A stretch of 64,000 bases of DNA from Pagrus major (GCF_040436345.1 NC_133232.1:5715001-5779000), one strand, 5' to 3'; positions 38,640 through 51,489 are shown, counted from the stretch's first letter. Translations and numbers: made by a program. Notes: generated by a model not told the origin, from the sequence alone.

Positions 38640-41600
38640 ATCACCAACAAATATCACCATGAAACTTTCCCGATTAATATATTTACATTAAGACAATTAT
38701 TTTTTGTACTACAAGTGTTCTGATATTCAATGTTTAAAGACACAAATGAGGCATCATCTCATTAAATTGCACTAATTTCCATTCATTTCCACAACATAAA
38801 TCTGAACACTGGATAAAGCTATAATCAAAATTCTTGTTTCTTGTTGTTGACATATTAAAGTCAAAGTTTTTTACTGAGGGACTTTAAGATATCTCTTTAC
38901 ATCACTCTATAAATCAGAAAAATACTGTCAACAGCCATAAAAAAAATCACCATGTTGTTAGGTTTAAAATGTTCCATGAGGCTGTGAATGAAATATAAAT
39001 AATAAGTGTCTGTTTGTGTTGCTGCAGTGGAGATATGAGGAAAATTTATTTTAAAAATATGCATTAAACACTTTTTGGGCCAAATGTGGTGAATAAGGTA
39101 AAAACTATATCTAATAATCACTCCAAAACTTCCCCAGTTTTTGATATTTCTAAGTTTAAATCTGCAAAAATAAATATGTACTTATTTAAATAAAATATCC
39201 AGAGCAGAAATCTGAACTTATAAACACCTAAATGGTGTTATGGAAGCAATCAATTGGTCAAATTTGACTAAAACGTGAAAAAAAATGTTTTCACCTGTAG
39301 TGTCTCCACTGAAGTAGCTGCTCAGATTTTTGTTTTACTACACATCAACATTTAAAGTAAAATAATGTGCTTTTCACAACATTTATCTGATACCAAGCCT
39401 GTAATTTACTTTTCATAAAACATAATGCATTTTGTTAGACTCTTACTATATAATAACTTTGATTAATTCTAGCAGTTTTATTTCCAACATGTCATATTAT
39501 TGTTGTTTATCTTATAATTGGTATTTTATTCCATTTTATTCTGTTTTATAACTGTCTTATTAACTGTCTGATTTTATTTGCCTTATTTTATTTAAATCCT
39601 GGTTCAACCATGTAAATCACTTTATGACTTTGTTTTGTACCAGTGCTGTCTTAATAAACTGTATTATTAATGTTATCATAACTAATGTCTGCTTGCTATT
39701 TTTAAGTCTTCTCCACACTGCAAGAATTTAATTTCTGAGGGAGAAATATAGCCATTACTTAACTTTGTTTGGCTCAAATGTGGTCAGATTCAAAGTTCAA
39801 TGGGCTAATTATAATAAATACATAAAAATATTGGAGACATGACCTCAGTGGAAGCCATCACCCTTAAGTTAAAACATTAAAATGCTGCATTCACCTTAAA
39901 GTCACAAAATAAAATACCAACATATAACACTGATAGGGATGCTCTGCTGTGTACCTTGCCTCGTAAAAAAGTACATACAGCTGATGATACAAACATTTTC
40001 AATGTAGGACTTTAACTTGTAATAACGGAGTATTTTTACATTGTGAATAAATGTTTAATGTAGTAACGCTGCTGAAGAAATGCTTCAGAGAACAATAATG
40101 CAGAATGTGTACAATAAGCACAGATCATACCAAAGATAAATATGACCTGTGTTGTTTAGTTTTAACTTATTTTGCAGTCACATTTCTTAATTTGACTCTC
40201 ATCACAGTTGAATTAATTTCCTGCTTTTAAAAAGCTCTTTAAAGTGAATTTTTTACTCTGGGTTTTGGTGGAGAAAATGACAAGAATGAAAGTAACAGTC
40301 AGTCGCTGCGTCCTTTAAACCAAATGTGACAAAACTTTATTTCGAGTGCAACTTTAGACAGATTTCACATTGACAGAATCTCTCTAAAAATAAAATAAAT
40401 TCAAGCCCCTCCTCCAGCCCAAACCAACTGATTTATTTCTAACTCAGGAAAACATTTCTGAAATCTACCAGCAACATAAGACAGTCCAACACAAACCACC
40501 AGAAAGAAAGGAAGGAACAGAAATAATAAAAAGGAACAAAATCTTAATATCTGAAGCTCGACGGTGTTAAACATCTGCATCTACCGTCTTCCTCTAAACC
40601 CTGACAGCTGATTTCTCCCCTCAGATAGAGATTTATTCCACAGTTTCTCTTCATGGAGGATTTGAAACCATCTCACTGCTCATGTCTCACGCAACCAACT
40701 CATGTGGAAGCTGAATGTTTAGAGATTCAGGACTTTTCTGTTTTGGTTCTGTCCGAGTCTAAAGACAAAACTGAGCTCACACTGGTGAAAAAAGAAAGAA
40801 AGAAAAACCTTGAGGTAAAGATCATCCAGCCAGGAGCTGATGGTGACGCAGCGCTCAGGAATTTTATATTTAAATGTTTTTCTTCAGCAGATCACTCAGT
40901 GTGGCTTTTTAGCTTTTTGACAAGTCATCAGTTTTTGAGTTAAGTTAGAATTTTAGGACAGAGATCCAAACAGGGAGGTGTCTCCGGCAGTGTTGAAGCA
41001 AAAAAAGATGCAATTAATAAAAAACTATCATCTATTATGATTAATGGACGCCTCGAGAACTGAAGCTCCTGTTTGATCAAAATGTTCCAGGAACTAAAAG
41101 TCTCCTCTGAACGTTCACGTTTGTGTTTCCACCAAATCTGAAGATCTGTGAAGATCGGGCAGATTGGCGGTTTAAAAAAACGATGAGCCGAACGATCAGA
41201 ATATTTTTTCTATGCCTCCGCCAACAAACCAGCACCGAGCCCGAATCAGACGAAAAGAAACATACATTCAGTTTGGACAAAATGTAGATTCACTCACGCA
41301 GCAACAAACAGAAAACATTTGGTTGATTTCACACAAACTGCAGAGCTTCGTTCTCACAAATACCAAAATTCTCAGCCTTGATAGGTCAATATTTCACCTC
41401 ATAAATGATGAATATTTTTACCCAGCTATATCCATATGGCTGCAAGCGTTCACATAACTTGAAATTCATCATGTGAGCACATATGCGAGGAACTCAAAGT
41501 TTATGGTACGTGCTGTAAAACACGAACATTTCCGTGTGCGCAGACTCCCAACGTAGACTAACAGAGCTTCTTTTTCTGGCCCTAAAGGTCTGAACGTGTT

Positions 41601-42520
41601 TGTTCTTCCTTATTGTTTAAATTGTAGCAGCTTCCACTTCTTCAGGCGTTTAAATCAGTGTTGGTATCAAAGCCAAAATATTGATAATGTGAAAAAATGA
41701 TTCAAAAGCTGCACAGAGGTCAGAAATCGGTTGGATGCTGCAGCTCTGCTTCAGTATTTCACAGCTGCAGGGACAAATAAATGCTCTGATATACTTTTAA
41801 CTACAAGTTCATGTGTACATGATGGATGCCAGACAAATCCTGTGATCCTTGTAGCATCATATTGTGCGTCCTCAGACATGTAGTTAACCCCATTAACACC
41901 GGGGGCAGTATATCAGAAAATACTTTTCTGCCACCGTCTCAACATTTAACAGAGTGTTGCTGTTTTTGTCATGTTCACGCTGTCGCAAAATCAGAATTTA
42001 CAGATTAAAATATTCCTTCAAGAGGCAGAAAAAGAATCACAAAACTGTTATTTTACAGAAGAATCCAGATTATAATTTCAGAAGATGAACTCGTTTACTT
42101 CAAATCAAACTGTTACTCTTCATGCACGACTTTGAGGAACATCTCTAATGGCCAGTAACACATCATGTACTCATCGCAGTGAGCAACAGGGAAGAAAATG
42201 GGCCGATTAATTAAAAAAAAAAAAAAATCCAATACAAAGAATTTAGTTCTGTGGTGTCAACAGAGAAGAAATCCTGCGTAATAAATAGAGATGTCACATC
42301 CTCCCTGATAGTCTACTGCACACACGAGGGCCTCGTGACAAACAGGGCTGGTGAAACAACGAGAACATTCAAAATAAAAATAATCTAAAGATGTTTTCAA
42401 GCCGAATCTTGCAGCTGCTTTTCTCCGCGTCCCGTCTCCTCTGACAGCAGCGACCGCCGCCACTCAGTACTGCATCAAACACACACTCACACAAACACAC
42501 ACACAGACTCACACTCTCAT
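38640..42520. other. Intergenic between b4galt7 and tmed9, including probable tmed9 3' UTR
   Basis: AT-rich, no separate gene. A LINE-like 3' tail lies near 39590-39680 (a CACTTTATGACTTTGTTTT stretch followed by CTTAATAAACTGTATTATTA). A candidate tmed9 poly(A) signal is listed separately. Confidence 0.45.
40336..40341 (-). terminator. tmed9: Candidate tmed9 poly(A) signal (AATAAA)
   Basis: TTTATT on the plus strand, followed on the minus strand by a GT-rich stretch. It would give a 2.2-kb 3' UTR; a second AATAAA lies at 40637-40632. Confidence 0.4.
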
Positions 42521-45500
42521 TTACACCAGTTTCTTTGCCTCAAAGAAGCTCTTGAGGTGTCTCATCTGCCAAATACCGATGGCCACCAGAATGAGGGTCT
42601 GCACGATGGACCACCAGAGGACCCGCTGGTTGGTGCTCTCGCTGGTCTGACGGAAACGCTCCTCACGGTACTGAGAGAAGACAGACAAGGGCCACTTAAT
42701 AACTGGATATTTTACACAACCAACTGCCCCCACATAAGTGTTTCTCCTCGACTGACCCTCTGGTAGTTCTGCTCCTTCTGGATCTGGTCCACCTGCTCCA
42801 CCAGCTGTCGGACTCTCAGCTGCAGCTCCGACAGTTTGTCTTTGGCGGCGATCTCAGCGTAGTTGTTGGCGTGTTCGCCCACCTGGATGTCCAAGTGAAC
42901 CCTCTGCAACACAAGTTCCACAGGAAGTCATGAAGAAGAAGTGCCCTCTTCATTAGACAGATGTTATATTAAAAAAAAATCCTTCACCAACATTAAAACT
43001 AAATTTAAATTAGAGCTGCAACAAGAAGCTGAATAATCAATTAGTTGATTATTTCTTTCAGTCATTTTTCCAGCTTCAATATCAAACATCTTCTGGTTCC
43101 AGCTTCTTAAATCTCAACATTTGCTGCTTTTCTTTTCAGTCTTTTTGGACTGTTTGTTCAACAAAAGAAGAAATTTGAAGACGGCACTTTGGACTCATGA
43201 TGAGCATTTTTCACATTTTTAAAAAAAAAAATATTTTAAGACTGAATGATTAATCCTGAAAACAATCGTCAGTTGCAGCCCTTATTTAAAGGGTAAAAAT
43301 GTAAACAGAGTCAAACAAAAGCCTTGTGGCTTCAGGCTAATTCAGTTTCTGTTAAAAATATTTAGGTGTGAGTAAATAACTGGAGGAAAAAGTCTTAAGT
43401 GTGTCTGCTGAGTGAAGCGACTCCTCACCAACATGCCTCCAGCGAACAGAGAGAACTTGGATGAGTTGGAGTGCAGACAGATCTGATGCTCTCCAGGTGT
43501 GTGCGATGTGAAGGTGAACCTTCCCTCTGAGCCGTACTGACGCGACAGAATCACCTGCAGGAAACACACACAACACACACACACACACAGCAGGTTAACC
43601 AAGAGGAAATGATGAGCTGATGATACATTCTGCTTGTCCTTGTTGAATCTTGTTGTTCACCTTGTCATCTGGATCTTTGACCTCCACAAACATCCCCAGA
43701 CCCTGAGTGGCCGGCAGGTATTCTTCTCTCTGTTTATCATACAGCTGAGTCCGGTAGTTTCCTGCAGAGAAAAAACAACATGTGTCAGAGTTATATGTTT
43801 CATTTTTAAGTGTGCTGATCATTTATTAAGATGTGGGACAAAAATGCCACTTCATCGCTTTGTTCAGAGAGACTGTGTAGTTCAGATGATGACACCATTC
43901 TGTGGTTTAGTCTGTCAGGTTTGGTTCAAAGCTCTGAAAAAGCAAATAATTGGACTTTTGATTTCAAATAAGATTGTCACACACTGTTCCTGATCTTTTC
44001 TTTGGTAATTAACACAATTTACAGAAACAAGAGAGTGCAGTTTTATTTTGAAAGTGTTGCAAAGTGAGGTAGTTTCAGAGAAAGTCATTTTCCAGGACTT
44101 TTTAAATGGAACATCTAAAGCATTTATAATAAAAACCATCATCTGATATGAATAATTTAATCTGTGTTTAAATAATGTTAAAACTGACGTGTTTTCCACC
44201 TCCTTACTGGGAACAGGCTAAGAAGAGGATTTACTTTGTTGTTGTTTTTAATCTGTTTACTATCAAAAGTGTTAGTCCACTATTAGATTCTTTGTTATGT
44301 GAATAGGGATGTGTCATGATTATAATATTCAAATAGTCAGCATTAGAATAATTCTAATAGTTCATGCAACTCTAGTTTTGTCTGGAAAAACATTAGTTTC
44401 CGTTGCTTTTTGCCTTGTTTTTACCGGCACAAATTATTACAGAAGTTGGTATAATCACATTATTATTGCCAGGCTCCAGTCAAACATGTGTAAAACAGTC
44501 TTTTCCTCACTGAGTCTGTGCCACTATATGCTACAGTACACACAAACAGCAGATCTTCAAATAATCGTTGAATAGTTTCCGGTGACTGAAGTGCCCAGCC
44601 CTGGATGTGACCTCGATAAAACACTGAGGAAGGTTTTGTTTTCTTTTGAGATTTTTTTAATTTTTTTACTGCGACCACAGAAAAACATGACATGTGAAAA
44701 CACTGCTGCTGCCATTTATACAATGATGGTTTTAAAGATCAGAATCACGAGGGCATATTTACAAAGCACTGGAGCGGTCTCCAAAAATGATTGCAGTCTG
44801 GAGGCCTGCTCACATTAGATCAGTGGCTGTGTGCAGTTCATTTAGGAAAAATGATGCAGTTTGTGTGACAAGAAGACAAACCTGTACAGAGAAACTCTTT
44901 TTTTTCTATCACTCAAAATATGAATTTGTGGAAGAAACAAATTTATTGACTCACATCTTGTACAAAATTAAACATGTTCTTCTATCCTGACTGATATTAA
45001 TGAGGCTGTGATCCTTTATATAACAAAGGTAAACATGTTAGCCAGAGGTGAACTGAGAGCTGAGAGGTGTAATCACAGGAACTAACCAAACTACAAGATC
45101 ATGTCACAGTCTTTCACTTTTTGCTTCTCTTCCTTTATTTCTGTCCACCAGCAGCTCTGACAGATGTTTCACAAGATATTACAGCCACTTCCTGTCAGTG
45201 TCGCCCTCTCATTCATTCAAACAGGTCGAGCTGTATTTGAACAAGCAGGTGTAAAGTCAGAGGACAGCCTGGTACATGAACAGCTTGCGTTTGGCCAGAA
45301 AGGCTGATGTAAACCTTATAAAACATGACTGAGGACTTCCAGCATGTGAAACACTTGTTTTTTAACATCTGTTGGATGCTTTTGAGTTTCTTTACCTGTA
45401 GTTAAATGTCACGTTACTAATTTCTACAGTTGGGTAACTTCACATGATTGTAATGACGTTCTTCGTGTGTCTATAGTTAGTAAAAGCACCATTGTGAATT

Positions 45501-45933
45501 CTTTCAGTCATTTGAGAAAACCACAGCTGTCGCTGCATGTGACCGAATGTGTTGAAGATTTAAGATCTGAAACACATGAAAACATAAAAAGGAGGTTTTT
45601 ACGTATTTTGTGACAAGCTAACATCACTCTGTACTGAGCTGTAAATCAACACACGAGCAGAACAGAACCGTCTGTGTGGACACGAAAGACAACTTGAGCT
45701 CAGTTAGCCGATTAGCTAACTAGCTAAAGTTGGAGAGCTAGCAGTTAGCATTAGCCGGTGACTTCCTCTCGCTGCAGACACTCACCGATGATCATCGTCT
45801 CGTCCGGGATTTCCTCTATGAAACATTTCTTCTCGGTCTCTCCGATGTGAAAGTACAAAGAGGAGACGAAACTGTAGAAAACGTTCAGGAGTAAAACTGA
45901 CAACACACACGACTGCATCCTGACAGACACCAT
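42521..45933 (-). CDS. tmed9: Transmembrane emp24 domain-containing protein 9 (p24 family cargo receptor), five exons
   Basis: A p24-family type I membrane protein that cycles between ER and Golgi and helps sort cargo into COPI/COPII vesicles. Exons on the minus strand: 45933-45786, 43761-43661, 43554-43429, 42903-42757, 42670-42521; 672 nt, 223 aa, all GT-AG. A signal peptide spans about residues 1-25, with mature [12 protein letters not shown] following. The GOLD domain carries the disulfide cysteines C37 and C109. A coiled coil (about 130-175, [18 protein letters not shown]) leads to a membrane helix (about 191-210) and the cytosolic tail [13 protein letters not shown], with the FF coat-binding pair and the KK retrieval signal. 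It resembles TMED9 more than TMED4 ([20 protein letters not shown]). In human, TMED9 and B4GALT7 are also neighbours, which supports orthology. The promoter holds ZNF143-like and NRF1-like sites. Confidence 0.96.
43010..43285 (-). repeat. Dispersed ATCGATTAGT family, copy in tmed9 intron 3
   Basis: AGAGCTGCAACAAGAAGCTG, CAATTAGTTGATTATTTCTT, GAAATTTGAAGACGGCACTT and a closing CAATCGTCAGTTGCAGCCCT; both ends are preserved. Confidence 0.8.
43762..45785 (-). other. tmed9: tmed9 intron 1, 2.0 kb
   Basis: No internal exon or repeat named; AT-rich sequence with a TAGC-rich stretch near 45700-45750. Confidence 0.55.
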
Positions 45934-45960
45934 CTTCCTGCCGGGACAGAGCTCGACTGA

Positions 45961-45969
45961 GCATGCGCA
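45961..45969. promoter_or_regulatory. tmed9: NRF1-like site upstream of tmed9
   Basis: GCATGCGCA, nine bases of the palindromic NRF1 consensus, 28 bases upstream of the tmed9 start codon. Confidence 0.45.
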
Positions 45970-46032
45970 GGCACAGCAATGCCACGTAAACCCTCACTGG
46001 AGTCTGGCCAATCAGCACGCCGTAACAGGGCG

Positions 46033-46046
46033 CTGGGAGTTGTAGT
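46033..46046 (-). promoter_or_regulatory. tmed9: ZNF143/THAP11-type motif of tmed9 promoter
   Basis: Minus strand ACTACAACTCCCAG, the core of the ZNF143 SBS motif, 100 bases upstream of the start codon. The same 14 bases occur before the second p24 gene. Confidence 0.65.
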
Positions 46047-46224
46047 CATGAACACGTTGAGCTATTTCCCCCCCATCTACATCAAGTACTATTATTCTTT
46101 ATTAAGATGTTTGGTTTTGTTGGGCTTTTTGTCCACTTTTTTGTCCAAAATTTTAAATAAAAATAAAAATATGAAGAAATAAATAAAATAAATAAATAAA
46201 TGCAATATAGTAAATTAAAGGATT

Positions 46225-46759
<535 letters not shown>

Positions 46760-46760
<1 letters not shown>

Positions 46761-47330
46761 ATTATATATCTACTATATAATTGTCTGAGCTGTTAAAGTT
46801 TAATTTATTAGTATTAATAATTTGTGATTATTTTAACACACAGCCCCCTTGGCATATTTGTATTATTGTGGTTTGTTACTGCAAAATTAAGAGCAAACTA
46901 CAAACTACATAGAAATGAAATTACTTTAACAGACTTGCTATTTTCAATCAGAAATGTTTTGTTGCTGCTTTATTGCTTTATTTACATAAATTGAGGAGAC
47001 CTACTAAGTCAAGTGCAATATCTACCCAGTCAATGCTTTTACATCAAGAATATTTAATATTGATATAGACGTTGTATTTTCTCTTATTTACAGTGGAAAC
47101 GTCTTCTTTCAGTACAAAAGAAAAACATGTGGATGCACCTTGAAGCTGAATAGCAGTTGTTGAGTGTTGTTTAACACCAACTATTTGTCGAAGGGAGCAA
47201 TTTAAAAAAATGTAACAAATAATTCAGTTGAATTTATTTAAGAAAGGACAAATTCACATGTTAATACATATAGTACAAAGTAAAAATAACTGAATTAGCC
47301 AAAAAGCTGTTTTTTAATTATATTCTGTTA
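46760..47330. other. Divergent intergenic spacer tmed9-tmem216
   Basis: AT-rich, no feature recognised. Confidence 0.5.
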
Positions 47331-47331
47331 T

Positions 47332-47463
47332 TTTTATTATTATTATTATTATTATTAGAATACGTAGTAGTGGTACTACTAGTACTAGTAGTATTAGTAG
47401 TAGTAGTGGCAGTAGTAGTAGTATTAGAAGTAGTAGTATTACTAGTAGTAGTAGTAGTAGTAT
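47332..47463. repeat. (TTA)n/(TAG)n compound trinucleotide repeat
   Basis: A TTA run (47332-47356) followed by about 100 bases of TAG/TAC units with scattered changes; lies 100-230 bases upstream of the tmem216 start. Confidence 0.93.
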
Positions 47464-47544
47464 CACATACAGCCTGCAGGGGGCAGCCGGAAAAAGAAGC
47501 TCCGCTTTAACTCAACACGAAGAAGAGTCACTTCCTCCCAAGCT

Positions 47545-47558
47545 GTTTCCATGGTAAT
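47545..47558 (+). promoter_or_regulatory. tmem216: RFX X-box upstream of tmem216
   Basis: GTTTCCATGGTAAT fits the X-box layout (GTNRCC, 2-base spacer, RGYAAC) closely, with mismatches at the fourth base (T for R) and the last base (T for C). It ends five bases before the tmem216 ATG. RFX factors drive ciliary genes, which agrees with the gene's role. Confidence 0.65.
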
Positions 47559-47563
47559 CAGAC

Positions 47564-50472
47564 ATGGCGCCCGGTGAGTCTCATTCTTTGTGTCAATAAA
47601 CATTTAGAAACATAACTCACTAACGCACTATGTTTATTAAAGTATTCACTGCTGAGGCGGTTCACAGGAAACTGTGACAGAGACGGATAGAAACAAAATG
47701 TCCTGTTGTGAGGTCGGAACCTCCGTTAGCTTCTGATGAAGTTAGCAAACGTTAGCTGCAGTGTTATCAGACTGAGATGCGGATTTAACGTACAGAAGTT
47801 TACAGTCAGTTCAAACCGCAGGGAGCCAGCACAGGTTCATGTCACAAGATTGTTCCCGTCCGGATGTTAAAAACCCTGAAACATCTAGTTTGTGTCATCA
47901 TGGTGACTCTGAAAATTAACCAGATAATTAACGTTACAGTTACAAATACCAGCCAATAACAAATCTATCGTTCAACACGTTACCGGCTCTCCTACATCTA
48001 CTGCTGATCAGTGGTGGGATGTAACTAGTAGACACACATTTAGTAGTTTTGTGATACATGAAGTAATCCTGTTCCATGCTACTCTCTACTTGTACTCCAC
48101 TACATGTCAGAGGGAAATATCGTGTATTTACTTCACTACATTTAATGGATATTTGAATGTTGATGAACTGCTCAACAGAAGCCATTTAAACAAAAAGACA
48201 CTAATTCTCTTCTTCCTTTTAGCCACTTACTCAAGTACTGTACTTAAGTACACATTTGATGTACTTGTACTTTACTTTTATAATGCTACATTACATCTTA
48301 GAGGCAAATATTATTACTTTTTACTTCACTTTAATTATTGGACAGCTTTAGTTACTAGTTACTTTACACAATGGATCTGAGTACTTCTTCCCCCACAGTT
48401 ACTAATATTATTGCTAACATATCATTATCACTATTACTATGAAAGTGTAAAATGGAAAAAAAGCCTCCATATGTAACCAATTTACTGTTTTAAAGTACAA
48501 ACAGTAAAGTACAAAGTACAATATTTTTGACAAAAAAACCTGAATATTTTTCTGTGAATGTTTCTACTTTTAGAAGATATTGACAGTTCATTCTGAAAAT
48601 CTTTGCAGCCAATCAGCTCCTTTATGTCATTAAATATATTATTTTGCTTTGTCATGTTTCTTTTATTTGTTTGTTTTTAACTTTTGCAAATAAATAAAAC
48701 TCCAAAACACAATAATTGGTAATATGGAACATTTGGTTAAATCATGGCTACAATGATTAATTGAGAAAAAACTAACAACTGTTTTTTTTTTTTTTGTCTG
48801 CAGGGAGCCAACCAATCGTATCCTTCACATGAAACTCAGCAGCTCTGACTGTGTGTGTGTGTGTGTTCCTGTGTTGTCCTTGACTCTTCCTCTCCCTCAG
48901 CTCTCATCCACTCCCCTGCAGGTGCTCTTCTACCTGAACAGCTGGTACTTCGCTGCCTTCTACCTGGCAGAGATCCTCATGTTCATCTATAAAGGTCTGA
49001 GAGGCTCAACTCCTCTGGAACACATCTACTGTCTCTGAAGCGACTGTGCTGAGAGAGTTCAGTGTTTCATAGCAGTCAGTATGGGGACGCCTGCTGGACA
49101 AGCTCTGATATTACATATGAGCAAAGACCTCATGATAAATCTTAAGGGTTAATTGTTTTTCAATATGCGATAAACAGATAAAAATCTTTTCAGGAAAGCT
49201 TTTGATCAAACTCCACATTTTAAACCAAAACTACACACAAACATCTTGAATTCTATCACAGGGAGTGTTTGGAGGACTTATCAAAGATCACACTTCATCG
49301 CCCAAAACTCGACTTTCTGTCTTTATCTTCGGTGTAAATCTGACTCTCTGAGAGCTGCAATAGAATCAACTTCAGTTTCTGGTTCACTGGCAGGATTTTA
49401 CTGGTGTCCTGACAAGGATTAATGTAAAACATGACATAAATCTCTCTTCTTTCTGTATTTGTGAATAATGATGCCTGTAACAAAAAACAAGTCTGAAGCA
49501 TCAGGACAGATTTCAGTTTTTACTCATTAAAGTGAATATACAGGTGGCACATGCTACAAAACAAAGTGCGGATCAGGTACTCAGAGTACATTCATATAAC
49601 CCTTTGGCACATTAGACACAGTGCAGTGTTTACACAATAACACAATGAAAATGATTTACAATTAAAATGTTCTGCCTTGGTGGCGGCTGAAGGAAGGTGG
49701 TCAAAGGTCACAATGTTGTTGTCCTGATGAGTTGAGATGATTTTGTGAAGTTAAATCATGTTTTAACATTTGGAATGTTTTTCTTCTTGTTCTGTTTCCT
49801 GCGTGCAGGGATTTTACTGCCCTACCCATCTGATAATCTGGTTCTGGATGTGGTTCTGCTGCTGCTCTTTCTCGGTCTGGAGACCCTCCGGATCTTTTAC
49901 GGTGAGACACCAAACAGAAATACTCGGACGGGTAGAAAACAGCTCACGTCTGTCTGATCAGTACCTGAATTGCACAAGTCAGTACTCATGATGTTCAGTA
50001 GTTATTGTGCAAAATATGCAGCAGCTTCTTCTGGCGGTGAACATGGCAGCTGCAGTCATGTGACAGAGAGACGAGACCTGTAATGACATCATTGATGACC
50101 TCACTGATGACTCATGATGCTGTGTGGTTGTTCAGGTTGGAAGGGGAACCTGTGTGAGCGCTCTCTGGCCTCGTGCGTGTCACTCTTTATCCTTTTCCCC
50201 TGTGCGGCGCTGGCTGTTTACTTCCTGCTGCTGCAGACCTTCGTCCTGCGGCTGGAGTTCCTGCTCAGCGCCGTCCTGCTCTGCTTCTACGGCCTCGAGT
50301 TCCTGCTCGGACTTCTCTCTGTGTCCTCCTTCTCCAGGTGACCTGATCGTCTGATGCGTGTGTGGGCGGGTCTCGGTTTGTTAAAATGTTTTATTTATTG
50401 TAATACATGTGGAAGATCATTCTCTGTTTGTCCCTTTTTATTTTTTTTCCTGGTAGGTCCAAAGTTTACTGA
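47564..50472 (+). CDS. tmem216: Transmembrane protein 216, ciliary transition-zone tetraspan protein, six coding exons
   Basis: A four-pass protein of the MKS/B9 module at the ciliary transition zone; human mutations cause Joubert and Meckel syndromes. Exons: 47564-47573, 48804-48817 (microexon), 48901-48994, 49809-49901, 50136-50337, 50457-50472; 429 nt, 142 aa (human 145). The N-terminus reads MAPGSQPI, then LSSTPLQVLFYLNSWYF. Hydrophobic helices lie near 15-37, 49-69, 84-106 and 110-131. The motif YKGILLPYPSDNLVLDV and FYGWKGNLCER are typical. R67 aligns with human R73, the Joubert founder residue, and is intact. A start at ATG 47564 is chosen because its phase joins the microexon and then LSSTPL. 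It sits divergent to tmed9 and convergent with the second p24 gene. An alternative is that the microexon is skipped, but then the exon 1 phase would not fit exon 3. Confidence 0.93.
48009..48398. mobile_element. hAT-type MITE in tmem216 intron 1, about 390 bp
   Basis: Left end CAGTGGTGGGATGTAACTAG; right part ATCTGAGTACTTCTTCCCCC. The inside has TACTTGTACTCCACTACATG, ACTCAAGTACTGTACTTAAG and GTTACTAGTTACTTTAC. The right terminus is mutated and no matching 8-bp duplication is seen. Confidence 0.7.
48804..48817 (+). other. tmem216: 14-nt microexon of tmem216
   Basis: The acceptor has a long T tract then CAG at 48801-48803; the donor is GTATCC at 48818. The 14 bases join exon 1 (phase 1) to exon 3 (phase 0), giving residues G-S-Q-P-I. 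Without it the frame is broken. Reading on past the donor reaches an in-frame stop within about 35 bases, so an extended exon is unlikely. Confidence 0.8.
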
Positions 50473-50549
50473 AACATCCTGAATTCACCTGAAACAGAGC
50501 AGCAGGTCCGATCAGCAGAGGAAGGAACATATACAGACGCCACGATGTA

Positions 50550-50555
50550 AATAAA
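50550..50555 (+). terminator. tmem216: Probable tmem216 poly(A) signal
   Basis: AATAAA 78 bases after the stop codon, followed within 30 bases by TTGTCTATTTTC. Confidence 0.7.
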
Positions 50556-51019
50556 ACATTGTCTATTTTCACAATGAAAAGTAAATCTGTTTGAATATTT
50601 TCTACTGTTGGTTTGCTACAAAATGTTTGTAAGAATGTACCTGAGATAAAGACATTTTATAATTTTGTTTTTTAAATTATGATGATGGACGAAGTTCTGT
50701 AAATAAGATCCAAACTGAAATAAACCACACATTTTCTTCAATGGAACATCATCATGAGAGTCATGTGATTTTACAACTATAATCAAAAGTTTATTAAAAA
50801 AGATCCCAAAATCTGAAGAAGAAACCGAGACCTTATAAAGTCTACAGCTGGGTGGCACCAGCAAGGATTCATTTTAACTTTAAATTATGTTGCACTAAAC
50901 TTTAAAACTGGCTTAAAATTAAAAACAAAGATAATTTCTTTAACTAGAGATACTCCACAGAGCCACAATGAGTATGCTAACTAACTTTTTAGCTAGCTAG
51001 CAAACAATTTAACATTTTG

Positions 51020-51489
51020 TTAAAGGAAAAGTTCATCCAAAAATGACCAACAACAAAAAAAACATCAAATGTCTCCATACAGCTCGTCTGCTGTAATCCA
51101 AGTCTCCAGAAGCCCCGAGGTCACAAACTGATCTGAGGAGACGATATTTACACCCTCGTGCAGCCACTTCAGACAGCACGCTAACACTGTTAGCTCAGCA
51201 GCTCCAGTGAAGACTTCATCTTAATAAAGGTGTAAATATGGTCTCCTCAGATCAGGTTGTGATCTCTTCTCTCCTGCAGACTGTGATCACAGACGAGCTG
51301 TATGGAGACATCTGATGTTTTAAATCAAGTCTCCAGCTACTTCAGTTGTTTAGCAGAATGCTGCAACTCTGTTTTACTGTGAAGCTCCAGAAATGTTTTG
51401 TGGACTACGAGACTTCACCTGACTTTATATCAGCATGGAGGGAGGCGATGATGACTGAGTTTTCATTCTTGGGTAAACTGTTCCTTTAA
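51020..51489. mobile_element. TTAA-flanked MITE (piggyBac-like), 470 bp, with internal hairpin
   Basis: Ends are TTAAAGGAAAAGTTCATCC on the left and, reading inward from the right, TTAAAGGAACAGTTTACCC: inverted repeats starting at TTAA. Internal arms 51063-51154 and 51228-51317 are imperfect inverse copies of each other, so the DNA could fold into a long hairpin. It lies between the convergent 3' ends of tmem216 and the second p24 gene. TTAA targeting is typical of piggyBac transposases; the assignment is inferred. Confidence 0.75.

Noticed and set aside
40653..40943. 96-codon frame between b4galt7 and tmed9
   Set aside because: Falls in the probable tmed9 3' UTR on the opposite strand; no similarity.
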